From NCBI RefSeq assembly GCF_005081705.1, contig NZ_CP034876.1, positions 449,863 to 513,862 on the forward strand: DNA of 64,000 bases. The letters are read 5' to 3'. The notes under the pieces are model-generated. The model was given only the letters and a program-made list of their open reading frames with translations. It was not told the origin of the DNA and did not search any database. The DNA comes from Buchnera aphidicola (Hyperomyzus lactucae). GTDB lineage: Bacteria; Pseudomonadota; Gammaproteobacteria; Enterobacterales; Enterobacteriaceae. Below are positions 10,995 through 21,575 of the stretch, in pieces (the stretch's first letter is position 1; each line of letters starts with the position of its first letter). Made by a program: the position numbers and the translations under genes.

Positions 10995-12410
10995 TCATTT
11001 TTTATATGAAGATATCATCTGAGTATTATTAAATGCATTTTCATTGTGAAACCAGGATAATTTTTTATGTAAATGAACAACATCTCCAATAATTAATAGA
11101 GAAGGAGTGATAGAAAAATTAATTATTTTTTCAACGTCGTTTAAAGAACTTATAATCACTTTTTGATTGATAGTAGTTCCATGCCCAACAATCGCTATTG
11201 GTGTTGATTTTGAACGACCCAATGCAATAAGTTTTTTAGAAATATCCACGGCTTGTAAAGTACCCATATATATTACTAAAGTATAAGAAGAATCAGATAA
11301 GATTGACCAATTGTTTAAAAAACCATTCTTAGACTTATGTCCCGTAATAAATATCACACCTTGTGCATATTTACGATGCGTTAACGGTATACCAGTATAA
11401 GCTGCAATACCAATTGCAGAAGTGATCCCTGGAACTACTTGAAAATTAATACCTTCTTTTCTTGCTGCTTCTATTTCTTCACCACCTCTTCCAAAAATAA
11501 AAGGATCTCCACCTTTTAAACGTACTACTTTTTTTCCTTGTCTTGCCAAACGTATTAATAGTTCAATGATTTTATTTTGAGTAATATTTTTAAAACCAGC
11601 ACGTTTTCCAACACATATACGCTTGGCATCACGACGAATTAAATCTAAAACATCTGAAGAAATTAAATAATCATACAAAACTACATCTGCTTCTTGAAGC
11701 ATCTGTAATCCTCGTAAAGTTAATAAACCACTATCACCTGGTCCAGCTCCTACTAAAATAATTTCTCCTCTTGATGAATTATTAAAATTCATATTTTCTT
11801 TTAAAACACTAATAGCTTGTTTTTTTTTCCCATTAAGTATATGTTCAACGAACATGCTTTTAAATAATCTTTCCCAAAAATGTCTCCTTTGTAAAAAATT
11901 AGAAAAATGCTTTTTAATTACTGATCTCCATTCACCGGCAATTTGAGCAACATCACCTAATCTCATCGGTAAAATAGACTCAATTTTTTCACGTAAAAAA
12001 CGTAATAAAACAGGAGCAGTACCTCCTGAAGAAATAGCTACAATTATAGGATTACGATCAATAATAGAAGGAAAAATAAAAGAACATTTTAATTTATCAT
12101 CCACTGTATTCACTAATAAATAATGTTTATTACATATATCAAATATATGTTTATTTAATTTTATATTATTTGTAGCTGAAATTACTAGAAATATTTTATG
12201 TAAATACGATGGATTAAATTCTTTAGATATCCAATTCACTTTTTTTTGACTTACAAGCAATTCAACTTCTTGGCATAATTCTTTAGCAATAATATTTATT
12301 TTAGCCTCAGCACGAAGAAGTAATGTAATTTTATTAAATGCAACTTCTCCAGCACCAACAACTAAAACATTTTTAGATTTTAAATCTAAAAAAAGAGGAA
12401 GATAATTCAC
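10995..12410 (-). CDS. cysG: Siroheme synthase (trifunctional)
   Basis: Converts uroporphyrinogen III to siroheme, the cofactor of sulfite reductase. The N-terminal precorrin-2 dehydrogenase/ferrochelatase domain has a Rossmann loop GAGEVA (19-24), and the C-terminal SAM methyltransferase domain begins at VGAGPGDSGLLTLRG with PGITSAIG later. Length is 471 aa (E. coli 457). In E. coli cysG lies with nir genes; here it leads cysDNC, which places cofactor supply with its only evident user, CysI. Confidence 0.96.
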   Translation of the reverse strand: MNYLPLFLDLKSKNVLVVGAGEVAFNKITLLLRAEAKINIIAKELCQEVELLVSQKKVNWISKEFNPSYLHKIFLVISATNNIKLNKHIFDICNKHYLLVNTVDDKLKCSFIFPSIIDRNPIIVAISSGGTAPVLLRFLREKIESILPMRLGDVAQIAGEWRSVIKKHFSNFLQRRHFWERLFKSMFVEHILNGKKKQAISVLKENMNFNNSSRGEIILVGAGPGDSGLLTLRGLQMLQEADVVLYDYLISSDVLDLIRRDAKRICVGKRAGFKNITQNKIIELLIRLARQGKKVVRLKGGDPFIFGRGGEEIEAARKEGINFQVVPGITSAIGIAAYTGIPLTHRKYAQGVIFITGHKSKNGFLNNWSILSDSSYTLVIYMGTLQAVDISKKLIALGRSKSTPIAIVGHGTTINQKVIISSLNDVEKIINFSITPSLLIIGDVVHLHKKLSWFHNENAFNNTQMISSYKK

Positions 12411-12540
12411 GGTTACCTTATTTTAAGTAAATCAAAAAAATTTTAAATTTAAAAAATTTTTTGTGATATAATTATGAATAACTTATAAATATTTTAGATT
12501 AAATTATAAAATCTTAAAATATAATTAAAAAAGAAAAAAC

Positions 12541-12801
12541 ATGTATATATTAGATATAATATACAAGAAGTATATTGATAAAAAAAATATAGTCTCATTA
12601 CAACATATCGAATGGCTAAAATATTATTCTGATAAAAAAATTTTTATTATCATAGGACAAGAAAAAAATTATGATGAAATAATTTTCGTGCAAAATATTA
12701 ATCGTTCGTATCTTGAATATATTTTAAATAAAGATCCAATTCGCGATATAGTAAATTATCGAGTAAAGAAAATAAATATTTTTCCTTATACTTCTATATA
12801 A
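12541..12801 (+). CDS. YCII-domain family small protein
   Basis: A conserved-looking 86-aa frame on the + strand between two - strand cys blocks. Its plan fits the YciI/YCII family: a short N-terminal strand, His22 in the LQHIEWLKYY helix (equivalent to the conserved His of YciI), then KIFIIIGQ, then the DP-containing segment NKDPIRDIVNYRVKKINIFPY that parallels the C-terminus of E. coli YciI. The biochemical function of YCII proteins is not well established. The family call rests on these short motifs only. Start ATG at 12541 follows an A-rich GAAAAAAC leader without a strong Shine-Dalgarno. A profile search would settle the assignment. Confidence 0.62.
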   Translation: MYILDIIYKKYIDKKNIVSLQHIEWLKYYSDKKIFIIIGQEKNYDEIIFVQNINRSYLEYILNKDPIRDIVNYRVKKINIFPYTSI

Positions 12802-12855
12802 AATAAGCAATAATAATTACATGATAATTATTTTTTTATATTTTAAATTAGAAAT

Positions 12856-13593
12856 CTAATTTTCATGCAGACCACATTCTCGTTTTAATCCAAAAAAACG
12901 AGTTTCTTCTTCTAACATTCCAGGAATATGTTTCTTACTTGTATGTATATCTCCCACAGACAAATATCCTTCGTTAAATAAAGGATGGACATCTAACTTA
13001 TTTTTTCTTATATAATGATATATTTTATCTTTAGACCAATCTAATATCGGTAATATTTTAAAAATAGTCGTTTTTTTAATAGAAAGATATGGTAGTAAAC
13101 TCCTACTTTTCGACTGATCATAACGTAATCCAGCAAACCATGTTTTTGCTGATAATTGTTTTAAAGCCAAATTCATTGGTTCTACTTTATTCATGTTATT
13201 ATAAAAATCAATACCTTTTATTCCCTTTTCCCATAATTTTCCATATCGTGCTTCTTGCCATGCAGGAGAGATTTTTGATCTAAAAACCTTTAAATTCAAA
13301 TGAAATTTGTCAGTTAATCTATCAATAAAGTTATATGTTTGAGGAAATAAATAACCCGTATCAATTAATATAATGGGAATATCTGGTTTTTGTTGAATTA
13401 CTAAATGTAATAATACCGTTGAATGAATTCCAAAACTAGATGACATAATATGCGTACAAGGTAAATTTTTTAACGCCCAAGAAATTCTCTCTTCTGTTGA
13501 GTAATTTGATATTGATAAATTAAGTTCAGATAGAATCTTATTTTTTTTTTCAGAATTTAATGAAAAAAATTCTTTATGATTAAATATAGACAT
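12856..13593 (-). CDS. cysH: Phosphoadenylylsulfate (PAPS) reductase
   Basis: Reduces PAPS to sulfite with thioredoxin. The PP-loop-type fold carries [11 protein letters not shown] and DTGYLFPQT, and the C-terminal ECGLH motif has the catalytic Cys240, two motifs that define CysH. Length is 245 aa (E. coli 244). It starts 15 bp after cysI, giving the cysJ-cysI-cysH order. The + strand YCII gene lies just beyond its stop. Confidence 0.97.
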   Translation of the reverse strand: MSIFNHKEFFSLNSEKKNKILSELNLSISNYSTEERISWALKNLPCTHIMSSSFGIHSTVLLHLVIQQKPDIPIILIDTGYLFPQTYNFIDRLTDKFHLNLKVFRSKISPAWQEARYGKLWEKGIKGIDFYNNMNKVEPMNLALKQLSAKTWFAGLRYDQSKSRSLLPYLSIKKTTIFKILPILDWSKDKIYHYIRKNKLDVHPLFNEGYLSVGDIHTSKKHIPGMLEEETRFFGLKRECGLHEN

Positions 13594-13608
13594 TATAATT
13601 TCTCCATA

Positions 13609-15318
13609 CTAACTCCAAAAATCTACAATAGGATTAATGATTTCTTTTACAATACCTTTTCTAATAATAAAATCCCCAAAATCTTCTTGTTTTTTTCTTT
13701 TATTCGACCATATCTTAATTAAATTTTCTAAATGAATTAATATTTCTTTTTCAGTAATATTTTCTTTATAAATTTTGGGAATTCTATTACCTATTCGATT
13801 TCCTCCTATATATAAATTGTATCGACCCATAGATTTTCCAATTAAACCAATTTCGGCTAATAAAGATCTACCACAACCATTTGGACATCCAGAAATACGA
13901 AAAATTATTGTTTCGTTTTCTACATGATATTTTAACATGATATTTTCTAATTGAGTAATAAAAAAAGATAGTACACGTTCGGCTTCAGCCATAGCTAAAG
14001 GACAAGTAGGAAAAGAAACACATGCCATAGAATTTTGACGTAAACTACTCGTTTTTTTTATCAATCCATATGATAAAGCTATTTTTTCTATTTCATTTTT
14101 ATTACTTTCAGATACTTCAGAAATAATTATATTTTGATTAGATGTCAGTCTAAAATTACCTTCATGAATATTTGCTATTTTTGATAATCCCGATTTCAAT
14201 AATTGATTATTATCATCATATATACGTCCATTTGGAATGAATAATGTTAGACTCCAGTTGTTATTAATATCTTGAATCCAACCAAATCTATCTCCTCTAC
14301 TTGTAAAATAGTAATTACGAATAGGTTCAAAAGATATATTTGCTCTGTTTTCTACTTCTTTTTTAAAAGACTCTAAACTGAAGTTGTCAATAGTATACCT
14401 AGTTTTTGCATTAGAACGATCAGTACGATTTCCCCAATCTCTTTGTGTTGTCACTATAGCTCTAGCAACAGATAATGTATCTTGCACAGAAATATAACCT
14501 AATTCTTTTGCAAGAAATGGCCATGTACTTTTATTTCCATGAATGAAAGATAGACCACCTCCTATTAAGAGATTGAATCCAATAATTTTTTTGTTTTTTG
14601 TAATAGCAATGAAATTCATATCATTAGCATATAAATCTACATCGTTATAGGGTGGAACTACTACTGTTGTTTTAAATTTTCTTGGTAAATAAGTTTGTCC
14701 TAAAATGGGTTCTTTATCTGTTGTAGCAATTTTTTTTTGATCTAACCAGATTTCTGCATATGCTTTAGTATGTGGTAATAAAAAATTTGAAATGCTTCTA
14801 GCCCATTCGTAAGCTTCTTGATGAATTACAGATTCCATCGGATTAGATGTACAAAGTACATTTCTATTTACATCATTAGCAGTACCTAATGAATCTAATT
14901 CTATATCATGTAACATTTTGTGTACATCTTTCAACTTTTTCTTTAAAATTCCATGAAATTGAAAAGTTTGACGATTTGTTAATCTAATCGTACCATATAA
15001 CGTGTGTTTACTAGCAAAAAAGTCAATTTTTAACCATTTTTTTGCTTGAATAACTCCACCCGGCAATCGACAACGTAGCATCATTGCATAACGTGGTTCT
15101 AATTTCTGTTCGTTACGTTCTAAACGTAAATCACGATCATCTTGTTGGTACATACCATGGAATCGAATAAGTGAAAAGTTATCTCCACTAAAACCATTGG
15201 TAATTTCATTTTTTAAATCATCAACAATCGTTCCTCTAAGATAATTGCTATTTTTTTTAATACGTTCTGCATCAGTCATTTTTGTTTCTAAAACTGTTTT
15301 TTTATTATTTTTTTTCAT
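13609..15318 (-). CDS. cysI: Sulfite reductase hemoprotein (beta) subunit
   Basis: Six-electron reduction of sulfite to sulfide on a coupled siroheme and 4Fe-4S centre, fed by CysJ. The four cluster cysteines are visible as [13 protein letters not shown] (CX5C) and [11 protein letters not shown] (CX3C). Length is 569 aa against 570 in E. coli. Its ATG overlaps the cysJ stop as TAATG at 15316-15320, so translation is coupled and the two subunits are probably made in step. Confidence 0.97.
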   Translation of the reverse strand: MKKNNKKTVLETKMTDAERIKKNSNYLRGTIVDDLKNEITNGFSGDNFSLIRFHGMYQQDDRDLRLERNEQKLEPRYAMMLRCRLPGGVIQAKKWLKIDFFASKHTLYGTIRLTNRQTFQFHGILKKKLKDVHKMLHDIELDSLGTANDVNRNVLCTSNPMESVIHQEAYEWARSISNFLLPHTKAYAEIWLDQKKIATTDKEPILGQTYLPRKFKTTVVVPPYNDVDLYANDMNFIAITKNKKIIGFNLLIGGGLSFIHGNKSTWPFLAKELGYISVQDTLSVARAIVTTQRDWGNRTDRSNAKTRYTIDNFSLESFKKEVENRANISFEPIRNYYFTSRGDRFGWIQDINNNWSLTLFIPNGRIYDDNNQLLKSGLSKIANIHEGNFRLTSNQNIIISEVSESNKNEIEKIALSYGLIKKTSSLRQNSMACVSFPTCPLAMAEAERVLSFFITQLENIMLKYHVENETIIFRISGCPNGCGRSLLAEIGLIGKSMGRYNLYIGGNRIGNRIPKIYKENITEKEILIHLENLIKIWSNKRKKQEDFGDFIIRKGIVKEIINPIVDFWS

Positions 15319-17138
15319 TAATATACATCTCTTTGATAACGTTGATTCATACGAAGATTATTTAAATATTCATCAGAATCTTCAAAATTCATACCACTAT
15401 TCTCGCTGATAATATCTAATAATGCTTTTTCAACATCTTTCGCCATTTTAGATGCATTCCCGCAGACATATATTTGAGCTCCATCTTGTATCCAAGACCA
15501 TATTTCTTTTCCATTTTCTCTTATTTTGTCTTGTACATATATTTTGTGTTCTTGATCTTGTGACCAAGCTAAATTCATCTTAGTAAGAAGTCCTTTCTTT
15601 ATATATTGTTGCCATTCTACTTGATATAAAAAATCTTCAGTAAAACTAGGATTCCCAAAAAAAATCCAATTTTTTCCTTTAGATCCATCATTATCTCGTT
15701 GTTGAATAAAAGAACGGAATGGAGCAATACCTGTTCCTGAACCAATCATTATAATGGACGTATCTTTATTAAGAGGTAAACGAAAGTTATTATTAGTTTC
15801 AACAAAAATTCTCACTACATCATCAGGCTTTAACAATTGTGAAAGATAACCAGAAGCCCCTCCTAAATGAAAACAACCAGAAATTAATTTTTTTACTACT
15901 CCAACAGTAATATGAATTTCATTATCAATTTCCGCTTGCGATGAAGAAATGGAATATAATCGAGGAGTCAATGGACGTAAAAAACTAATTAATTGTTCAG
16001 CAGAAATTTTAGATGGATGATTATTTATCATATTAATTAACGGAGTTTCAGAAACATAATTCTGTAAATTAACATCACTACAGATGATGTTTTTTAAAAT
16101 TTTATTTTTTGTAAAATTTGCATAATTTCTCACAATAGGTTTAGTATTATTAGTTAATTCAAAATGATTTCTTAAAGCATCAAAAATTGTCATAGTATCA
16201 GTATTTATCTTAACGATATCAGATGTTTTAATAGAAAGTAATTCTAGTATTTTTTTTACTAAGTGAATATCATTTTTATACCAAACGCCAATTGCATCAC
16301 CAGGTGTATAATTAATGTTTAAATTAGCGATATCAATTTCAATATGATGAACATCTTTTTTAGAAGCACGACCAGTTATTTTTTGATTAGTTAATATGGT
16401 AGCTATAGCAGGGTTTTTTTTTGTATAAATGGGATTAGAAATAATAGATTTATCTTCTTTATCAGAAAATAATGAAGAAGAATTTGAAATGATATTTTTA
16501 TTATTAATAGATATTAATAACTCTTTAGACCATTGATTATACATATCTTCATATTCAATATCAGCATCAAGTCGATCTAGTAAAGAACTGGCACCTAATT
16601 CTTTAAATCTTTTATCAAAATCCTTTCCTGCTTGACAAAATAGATTATAGGATGTATCTCCCAATCCAAAAATACTATAATATAAATTGTCTAATTTTGG
16701 AGCTTTTTTTGACATTATAAATTTATATAGAGATAGCGCCTCTTCTGGAGGTTCTCCTTCTCCTTGAGTGGAAATAATTAAAATTAATATTTTTTCATCT
16801 TTGATTTTTTTAAATTTATAATCGAGAGCATCAATCAAACGACTTTTTTTATTATTTTTATTAAAATATTCATAAAGACGTTTAGATAGTAACTTACCAT
16901 TTCCAGTTTGAGAAGCCGAAATAATAGTTATAACTTGATCCTTATCATTTAATTCATTTATTATTTTGTGAGATACTGAATTAGATGTATGATTAGCTGC
17001 TTTCCAAAAATAACCTGATAACCAAGCACATTGAATATTAGAACAAGTACTTTCAAGTTTTTTTAAACAATTCAATTGCTCTGTACTTAAAGGGACTAAA
17101 AGATCAAGCATATTGTGATTTTTCATCGTACTCAACAT
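15318..17138 (-). CDS. cysJ: Sulfite reductase flavoprotein (alpha) subunit
   Basis: Moves electrons from NADPH through FAD and FMN to CysI. In order: an FMN flavodoxin domain ([31 protein letters not shown]), an FAD domain with [11 protein letters not shown], and an NADPH domain with [12 protein letters not shown], ending RYQRDVY as in E. coli. Length is 606 aa (E. coli 599). The ATG at 17138 is taken; a second ATG four codons later (17126) is possible. It heads cysJ-cysI-cysH, 157 bp downstream of mutS. No CysB site could be identified by eye. Confidence 0.96.
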   Translation of the reverse strand: MLSTMKNHNMLDLLVPLSTEQLNCLKKLESTCSNIQCAWLSGYFWKAANHTSNSVSHKIINELNDKDQVITIISASQTGNGKLLSKRLYEYFNKNNKKSRLIDALDYKFKKIKDEKILILIISTQGEGEPPEEALSLYKFIMSKKAPKLDNLYYSIFGLGDTSYNLFCQAGKDFDKRFKELGASSLLDRLDADIEYEDMYNQWSKELLISINNKNIISNSSSLFSDKEDKSIISNPIYTKKNPAIATILTNQKITGRASKKDVHHIEIDIANLNINYTPGDAIGVWYKNDIHLVKKILELLSIKTSDIVKINTDTMTIFDALRNHFELTNNTKPIVRNYANFTKNKILKNIICSDVNLQNYVSETPLINMINNHPSKISAEQLISFLRPLTPRLYSISSSQAEIDNEIHITVGVVKKLISGCFHLGGASGYLSQLLKPDDVVRIFVETNNNFRLPLNKDTSIIMIGSGTGIAPFRSFIQQRDNDGSKGKNWIFFGNPSFTEDFLYQVEWQQYIKKGLLTKMNLAWSQDQEHKIYVQDKIRENGKEIWSWIQDGAQIYVCGNASKMAKDVEKALLDIISENSGMNFEDSDEYLNNLRMNQRYQRDVY

Positions 17139-17294
17139 CCACGTTTCATCGCATTAAACACTTAATATTATTAATAAAATATAATTTACAGAAAATATTG
17201 ATTTTTTTCTACTATATAAATAGTAAAGTTCAATTTTTATGTAAAAAATATTTATATATTCTTAGTAAAAAAAGTAGTGATTATAAATAAAAAA

Positions 17295-19700
17295 TTATGT
17301 ATTTTCTAATTCTATTAGTTTTTCTTTTGAATTTTGTATAACAATATCAGGCAATCCAGATAATGAAGCTACTGATATACCATAACTTTTTTTTGAAACA
17401 CCACGTTGAATTTTATATAAAAAAGCTATATGTAAATTTTTTTCCACTGCAGTAAAGTAGAAATTTTTTACAAACTTTTCTATTAATTCTAATTTTGTTA
17501 ACTCAAAAAAATGAGTAGATAATAACGTCATAGATTTATTCTTATTAATTAAGTATCTTGAACACGACCAAGCTAAAGATAATCCTTCATTAGTAGAAGT
17601 TCCTCTACCTAATTCATCAATCAAGACTAAACTATTAGATGTTGCATTATGAAGAATATTAGATATTTCTGTCATTTCCATCATAAATGTTGAATATCCA
17701 TTACTCAAATCATCAGAAGAACCAATTCTTGTAAATATCTTATCAATTAAACTGATAGATGCATATTCAGCAGGAACAAAACTACCTATCCAAGCCATTA
17801 TTGTAATAAGAGCAATTTGACGCATATAAGTACTTTTCCCACCCATATTCGGACCCGTTATGATAATCATTCTTTGTTTTTTCGATAAAACTATAGAATT
17901 TTTTATAAACGGTGTTTTTAAAAAACATTCTACAACTGGATGACGGCTTTCTAATATGGAAATACCATATTTTTTAGTCATAACAGGCTGAACATAATTT
18001 AAAGATATAGCACGCTCAGATAAATTTACTAATACATCTAATTCTGACAATGCTAATGCACTATCTTGTAATTTTTCTAAAAATGGCTCTATAATATCAA
18101 AAATTTCTTCATATAATTTTTTTTCTAAAAATAAAGACTGTGTTTCTGATTGAGAAATTTTCTCTTCATATTCTTTTAGCAAAGGAATGCTATAACGTTC
18201 TGTATTTTTTAATGTTTGTATTTTGATATAGTATTTTGGAATTAAATGAATATGACGTTTGCTAACCTGAATATAATATCCAATAATTTTGTTGAATTTA
18301 ATTTTAAATGATTCAATCATTAATTTTCTTTTTTCTTCTTTTTCAAAATTAGTGATGTATTCATTCGAATTAATTTTAATAGCTCGTAACTCATCAAGAG
18401 TAATATTGTAATTTGATGCTATTACACCACCATCTCGAATAGATGAAGATGGCTTTAAGCTAATAGCTTTATTTAATAAAAATAAAATTTTTGTAAAATA
18501 ACCAATAGATAAACGTATTTTTTTAATATGCTTTACCTGTATTTTTTTTAAAATTATATGCAAATCAGGTAAAATTTTTAATGTAGAACGCATTCTTACA
18601 AAATCATGAGGAGAAGCGGTACGCAAAGATAACCGAGAGTAGATTCTTTCTAAATCATTAACTTGACGCAGAATAGGCTGTAATTCTTTATAAAAAAACT
18701 GTAAATTTTTAACACTTTCATGACGTTTTTTAACTATATCAAAATTCTTTAATGGGGAATGTAACCAGCGATTTAACATTCTACCACCCATAGATGTTAC
18801 TGTTTTATTTAATATTGAAGACAAAGTATTTTTTTTTTCTCCTAAAGAATTTTGAGTAAGTTCAAGATTTTTGCGTGTACTAGCGTTCATTGAAATATTA
18901 TCTTCTATATAGTTGTATTTTATTTCACGAATATTAGGTAATGCAGTCATGTGTGTTGTTTTAACATATTCAAGTAAACAACCAGCTGGACGTATTATGA
19001 AATTATTTTTTTCTATACCAAATCCATTTAAACTGTAAGTTTTAAATTGCAAATTAAGTAATTTATAAGATGTTTCTAAATCAAATTCTAATAATGAACG
19101 TGGACGAATACATACTCTATTTTCAATCAAAAAAATATCAGAAAAATTTTCTGGATAAAGTATCTCTTTAGGATTAGTACGTTCGATTTCTGATAGCAAA
19201 GAATTAACATCAGAATATTTAGAAACACCAAAAAAACCTAAAGAAATATCTAATATAGAATATCCAAATTCATTTTTTTCTTTCCAAATAGAAGCTATAA
19301 AATTATCTTCACTTTCTTCAAGAAAAGCTTCATCTGTAACGGTACCAGGGGTGATAACACGAACAATTTTACGCGTAATTAATTTATTTTTAGAACATTT
19401 TTCTCTCATTTGATCGCATACTGCAACAGATTCACCTAATTTTATTAGTTTTGATAAATAATATTCCGCTGTATGACATGGAACTCCAGCCATTGGTATA
19501 ATTTTATTATTTGAAAATCCTTTTTTTGTTAAAGTGATTTTTAACAGTTCTGAAATACGTTCAGCATCTTTATAAAATAACTCGTAGAAATCACCCATTT
19601 GATAAAATAGTAACATATCAGGATATTTTGCTTTTAAAGATAAATACTGTTTTATCATTGGAGTGTGGTTATTAACCTTAATATTTATTTTTTTTTTCAT
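17295..19700 (-). CDS. mutS: DNA mismatch repair protein MutS, C-terminally short
   Basis: Recognises mismatches as a clamp-forming ATPase. The mismatch-binding FYE (residues 38-40 in MGDFYELF), the Walker A GPNMGGKST, Walker B-type LVLIDELGRGTS and the STHFFELT segment are intact. Length is 801 aa against 853 in E. coli: it stops at KLIELENT, lacking the C-terminal tail used in E. coli for tetramerisation and clamp contact. The ATG is followed at once by ten A residues on the coding strand, a slippery tract in codons 2-5. Divergent from dsbA. Confidence 0.96.
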   Translation of the reverse strand: MKKKINIKVNNHTPMIKQYLSLKAKYPDMLLFYQMGDFYELFYKDAERISELLKITLTKKGFSNNKIIPMAGVPCHTAEYYLSKLIKLGESVAVCDQMREKCSKNKLITRKIVRVITPGTVTDEAFLEESEDNFIASIWKEKNEFGYSILDISLGFFGVSKYSDVNSLLSEIERTNPKEILYPENFSDIFLIENRVCIRPRSLLEFDLETSYKLLNLQFKTYSLNGFGIEKNNFIIRPAGCLLEYVKTTHMTALPNIREIKYNYIEDNISMNASTRKNLELTQNSLGEKKNTLSSILNKTVTSMGGRMLNRWLHSPLKNFDIVKKRHESVKNLQFFYKELQPILRQVNDLERIYSRLSLRTASPHDFVRMRSTLKILPDLHIILKKIQVKHIKKIRLSIGYFTKILFLLNKAISLKPSSSIRDGGVIASNYNITLDELRAIKINSNEYITNFEKEEKRKLMIESFKIKFNKIIGYYIQVSKRHIHLIPKYYIKIQTLKNTERYSIPLLKEYEEKISQSETQSLFLEKKLYEEIFDIIEPFLEKLQDSALALSELDVLVNLSERAISLNYVQPVMTKKYGISILESRHPVVECFLKTPFIKNSIVLSKKQRMIIITGPNMGGKSTYMRQIALITIMAWIGSFVPAEYASISLIDKIFTRIGSSDDLSNGYSTFMMEMTEISNILHNATSNSLVLIDELGRGTSTNEGLSLAWSCSRYLINKNKSMTLLSTHFFELTKLELIEKFVKNFYFTAVEKNLHIAFLYKIQRGVSKKSYGISVASLSGLPDIVIQNSKEKLIELENT

Positions 19701-19866
19701 AATATATAATATATATCTCTCTTTTAAATTATTAAGGAACTATTTTACAAGGTATAAAATATACAGATATAATATTTATACTTATATGTTATTAAAAAAT
19801 TATTTCTCATTACTTTTAAAAAACTTATAATATAGAATTAATAACAAATTAAATTAGAAAATTTAG

Positions 19867-20481
19867 ATGAAAAAAATATTAATTATAATATGCAGTATCT
19901 TCTTATCTTGCAATACTTCTGCTTATGAATTTCATAATCAAAAAGATTATATTATAAAACATAAAAGTATACACAATGTTCCTAAAGTCATGGACTTTTT
20001 TTCATTTTTTTGTCCATATTGCTATGAATTTAAAAAAATACATAATACTAAAAGTTTAATAAAAAATATAAACGTTCAAACATATCATGTTAATTTTTTC
20101 GGAGGGGAATTAAGTCATATTTTAACAAAATCTTGGATAATAGCCGAACAAATTGGGATCGAAGAAAAAATCGTGCTCCCTATCTTTAAAGCCATTCAAG
20201 AAACTCATACAATTAATAATATCGATAGTATAAAAAAAATCTTTAAAAAAGATGGAGGAGTTAGTGAAAAAAAATTCAATAATTTTTGGAACAGTCTAAC
20301 ACTTAAAATACTCGTGCAAAAAAAAAATAAAGATGTTGAAAAATCTAACTTAGATCATGTTCCAACAATGCTTATTCATGGAAAATACATTATTGATTAT
20401 GCAAAAATAGAAAATGCTTTTAAAGAAAATTTTTCTCAAAAATATATTGAATTAATTCAATTCTTAATTAAAAAGAAATAA
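19867..20481 (+). CDS. dsbA: Periplasmic thiol:disulfide interchange protein DsbA
   Basis: Introduces disulfides into exported proteins. A cleavable signal peptide (about residues 1-19, cut near TSA/Y) precedes a thioredoxin fold with CPYC at Cys49-Cys52 in FFSFFCPYCYEF and the cis-proline loop HVPTMLIHG. E. coli DsbA has CPHC; the His to Tyr change in the dipeptide should make the enzyme less oxidising, by analogy with studied dipeptide variants. Length is 204 aa (E. coli 208). The dsbA-polA neighbourhood is as in E. coli with one gene missing between. Confidence 0.93.
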   Translation: MKKILIIICSIFLSCNTSAYEFHNQKDYIIKHKSIHNVPKVMDFFSFFCPYCYEFKKIHNTKSLIKNINVQTYHVNFFGGELSHILTKSWIIAEQIGIEEKIVLPIFKAIQETHTINNIDSIKKIFKKDGGVSEKKFNNFWNSLTLKILVQKKNKDVEKSNLDHVPTMLIHGKYIIDYAKIENAFKENFSQKYIELIQFLIKKK

Positions 20482-20628
20482 AAAATACACAGTAAATCGC
20501 GTAATTGTTTAAAAAAATTTTATATAATAAAATGTTTTATATGAGAATATTTAATCAAGACTACTTATTTAAATAAACATTTTTTGTAGAGATAATTTTT
20601 ATTTAAATTCAAAAATTAGGTAAAAAAT

Positions 20629-21492
20629 ATGCATCAAATAAAAAAACCTCCGGTTATTATCATTGACGGAAGTCTGTACTTATATTCATCTTTTTATGGA
20701 TTTCGTAACTTTGAAAGCATTTTAGGAGAACCATCTGGTGCAATATATGGTATATTAAAAATGATTCATAATATTTTACAAAAATACAAAAATTCAAAAA
20801 AAATTATTATTGTTTTTGATTCTTCTAAAAAAACATTCAGAACGAAACTTTTTAAAGAATATAAAAATAATCGACCTTCTATGCCTAACGAACTTTTTAT
20901 TCAAATTAAACCCCTTTTTAGAATACTTAAAAAAATTGGCATTAAAATATTAACGATTCCAGGAATCGAAGCAGATGATATTATTGGAAGTTTAGCACAT
21001 AAATTAGAACAAAAAGGAGAAAAAATTTTAATTATCAGTCATGATAAAGATATGCTACAACTTGTAACACGAAATATTAGTTTACTAAACAAAAAAAGTA
21101 ATAGTGTCGTTACACCAGATATAATAAAAAAAAAATATGGTATACAACCCAAAGAATTTATTGATTTTCTAGCTTTAATGGGAGATGTTTCTGATAATAT
21201 CCCAGGAATCCCTAAAATTGGAATAAAAACTGCATTATTCTTAGTTAATAAGTTCTCTAATATTAAAAATATTTATGAAAATATTGAAAAAATATCATTT
21301 TTACCACTTAGGAATGCTAAAAATATTGCTATTCAGCTGAAAAATAACAAGGAAATAGCTTTTCTATCATATCAACTGGCAGCTATAAAATTAGATATTC
21401 CCATTGAAATAACATCAAAAGATATGCTTATAAAATCAAATTGTTCCGAAAATTTATTTAAAATTTTTAAAAATTATATTTTAAAAAAATAA
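20629..21492 (+). CDS. polA: 5'-3' exonuclease (PolA N-terminal domain only)
   Basis: Flap/5' nuclease that removes RNA primers and repair flaps. The FEN-type fold shows IIDGSLYLYSSFYG, FDSSKKTFR, the acidic GIEADDIIG and SHDKDM sites and the helix-hairpin-helix GDVSDNIPGIPKIGIKTA. It is 287 aa and corresponds to the first third of E. coli Pol I (928 aa). Proofreading and polymerase domains are absent and nothing like them follows before engB, so this is a stable reduced form. A TAGG ribosome-binding site lies before the ATG. Position between dsbA and engB fits polA. Confidence 0.93.
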   Translation: MHQIKKPPVIIIDGSLYLYSSFYGFRNFESILGEPSGAIYGILKMIHNILQKYKNSKKIIIVFDSSKKTFRTKLFKEYKNNRPSMPNELFIQIKPLFRILKKIGIKILTIPGIEADDIIGSLAHKLEQKGEKILIISHDKDMLQLVTRNISLLNKKSNSVVTPDIIKKKYGIQPKEFIDFLALMGDVSDNIPGIPKIGIKTALFLVNKFSNIKNIYENIEKISFLPLRNAKNIAIQLKNNKEIAFLSYQLAAIKLDIPIEITSKDMLIKSNCSENLFKIFKNYILKK

Positions 21493-21575
21493 TGAATTAT
21501 ATTTCAATAACAATTTTTTAAAAACTACTTTTTAATACTAGTATTTTTTATATTTTATTTATTCTATGGACATAA

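Noticed and set aside
19876..19923. Lipobox at the DsbA N-terminus (FLSC)
   Set aside because: The residues before the Cys do not fit the lipobox pattern and a normal signal peptidase I site (TSA/Y) follows at the position used by DsbA.
21493..21575. Spot 42 (spf) small RNA, found in E. coli between polA and engB
   Set aside because: Only 83 A/T-rich bases remain, with no similarity to Spot 42 structure and only a short AATACTAGTATT palindrome.
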